From Blastomonas fulva (GTDB lineage Bacteria; Pseudomonadota; Alphaproteobacteria; Sphingomonadales; Sphingomonadaceae), in contig NZ_CP020083.1 of assembly GCF_003431825.1 (NCBI RefSeq), positions 2,332,501 through 2,396,500 of the forward strand: a DNA stretch of 64,000 nt, read 5' to 3'. A program made the translations under genes and the position numbers. Below the pieces are notes generated by a model that was not told where the DNA came from, did no database searches, and saw nothing but the letters and a program-made list of their open reading frames with translations. Of this stretch, positions 63,734 to 64,000 are shown one piece after another; position 1 is the first letter of the stretch; every line of letters begins with the position of its first letter.

Positions 63734-63934
63734 TCAGGCAAGATACCGGACGGAAACCATTTTGCCGGCATCGACCGCCGGGCGGGCGGGTGAGGCGGCT
63801 GCCTCGATGCTGGCGAATGCGGTGACAAACAGCGTGGTGACCAGCATCAGCGCCGCGACCGTGGTAACCAGGGTGGACTTGAAGACGCTGTCTTCCTGTG
63901 CCGGCTGGTCGTTGGACTGGTTCGCGTAACGCAC
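63734..63934 (-). CDS. Small membrane protein at head of psp operon
   Basis: 66 residues from GTG 63934, supported by AAGGGAG seven bases upstream. A polar N-terminus (RYANQSNDQPAQEDSVFKS), then one hydrophobic segment TLVTTVAALMLVTTLFVTAFA, and a tail ending GKMVSVRYLA. No family recognised. It is the first gene after the sigma-54 promoter and so would be the most strongly expressed product of the stress operon. Confidence 0.7.
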   Translation of the reverse strand: MRYANQSNDQPAQEDSVFKSTLVTTVAALMLVTTLFVTAFASIEAAASPARPAVDAGKMVSVRYLA

Positions 63935-63980
63935 TTGCTTTCTCCCTTGTACCGCTGTGTGTCGGTGTTGCCTGCTACAT

Positions 63981-63996
63981 TGCAGGGTGCGTGCCA
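63981..63996 (-). promoter_or_regulatory. Sigma-54 promoter of the psp operon
   Basis: Minus strand TGGCACGCACCCTGCA closely fits the sigma-54 consensus TGGCACG-N4-TTGCA: GG (63995-63994) and GC (63983-63982) are exactly 10 bases apart. Transcription should start near 63970, 36 bases before the GTG of the first gene. Known psp operons use sigma-54 with the enhancer-binding protein PspF; enhancer sites and pspF would lie beyond the right edge. Confidence 0.82.
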
Positions 63997-64000
63997 GTTC

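Overview
The window is a gene-dense, high-GC stretch of bacterial chromosome. It most likely comes from an alphaproteobacterium of the order Sphingomonadales. The support is a DUF1153/SciP-type regulator, DUF1244, DUF4167, DUF1674/SDHAF4 and DUF4136 genes, the orders hisS-prfA-prmC-DUF4167 and rsmB-rpe-heparinase-purH, a C-minus form of ribosomal protein L36, and many dispersed palindromic repeats of the kind common in sphingomonads. The genus cannot be fixed from the sequence. I see no rRNA, tRNA, CRISPR array, prophage or insertion sequence, and no gene-free stretch longer than 300 bases.

Layout. 1-11.3 kb: DUF1244 (cut by the left edge), pyruvate kinase, a HAD phosphatase, rpmJ, secreted proteins, an M14 peptidase, three transporters in a row (DAACS, SLC13, MFS) and aroC. 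11.1-16.3 kb: a DUF4160/DUF2442 pair wedged between fabI and aroC, then YihY, a DnaJ-like co-chaperone, an ABA4-like membrane protein, pdxH and a PhzF protein. 16.3-23 kb: secreted proteins, a class C beta-lactamase-like hydrolase, an alginate-export-type porin, mnmA, sciP and DUF4167. 23-33.2 kb: prmC, prfA, hisS, an M61 peptidase, ppa, then sucC followed by etfBA with no sucD. 33.3-40 kb: purH, heparinase, rpe and rsmB (one strand), htpX and a tiny SDHAF4-like gene. 40-51.1 kb: PH-domain proteins YdbS/YdbT, coq7-dsbB, and a long minus-strand run proA - antitoxin/toxin - nadD - rsfS - rlmH - envC-like - ctpA. 51.3-60.6 kb: an M23 peptidase/bactofilin pair, a BrnT/XRE pair, lipB, queC, hslO and sufE.

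The right edge (60.6-64 kb, minus strand) holds the most distinctive locus: a phage-shock-type envelope stress operon. A near-consensus sigma-54 promoter at the very edge precedes a small GTG-start membrane protein, pspA, pspB, pspC, and then five consecutive short genes. Each of the five encodes one N-terminal membrane helix and a C-terminal coiled coil. Four of the five carry a clear [VL]ER[IV]xxD signature that is also in PspB, and the ending resembles the PspC tail. This looks like a tandem expansion of PspB-like subunits.

Other recurring themes are: three small toxin-antitoxin-like pairs, each inserted tightly between housekeeping genes and two with an operator-like palindrome; a cluster of seven GANTC (CcrM) sites before the M23-bactofilin pair; two matching 16-base operators resembling LiuR sites, one before etfBA and one before an MFS transporter; and a 28-bp perfect hairpin between the convergent genes sciP and DUF4167.
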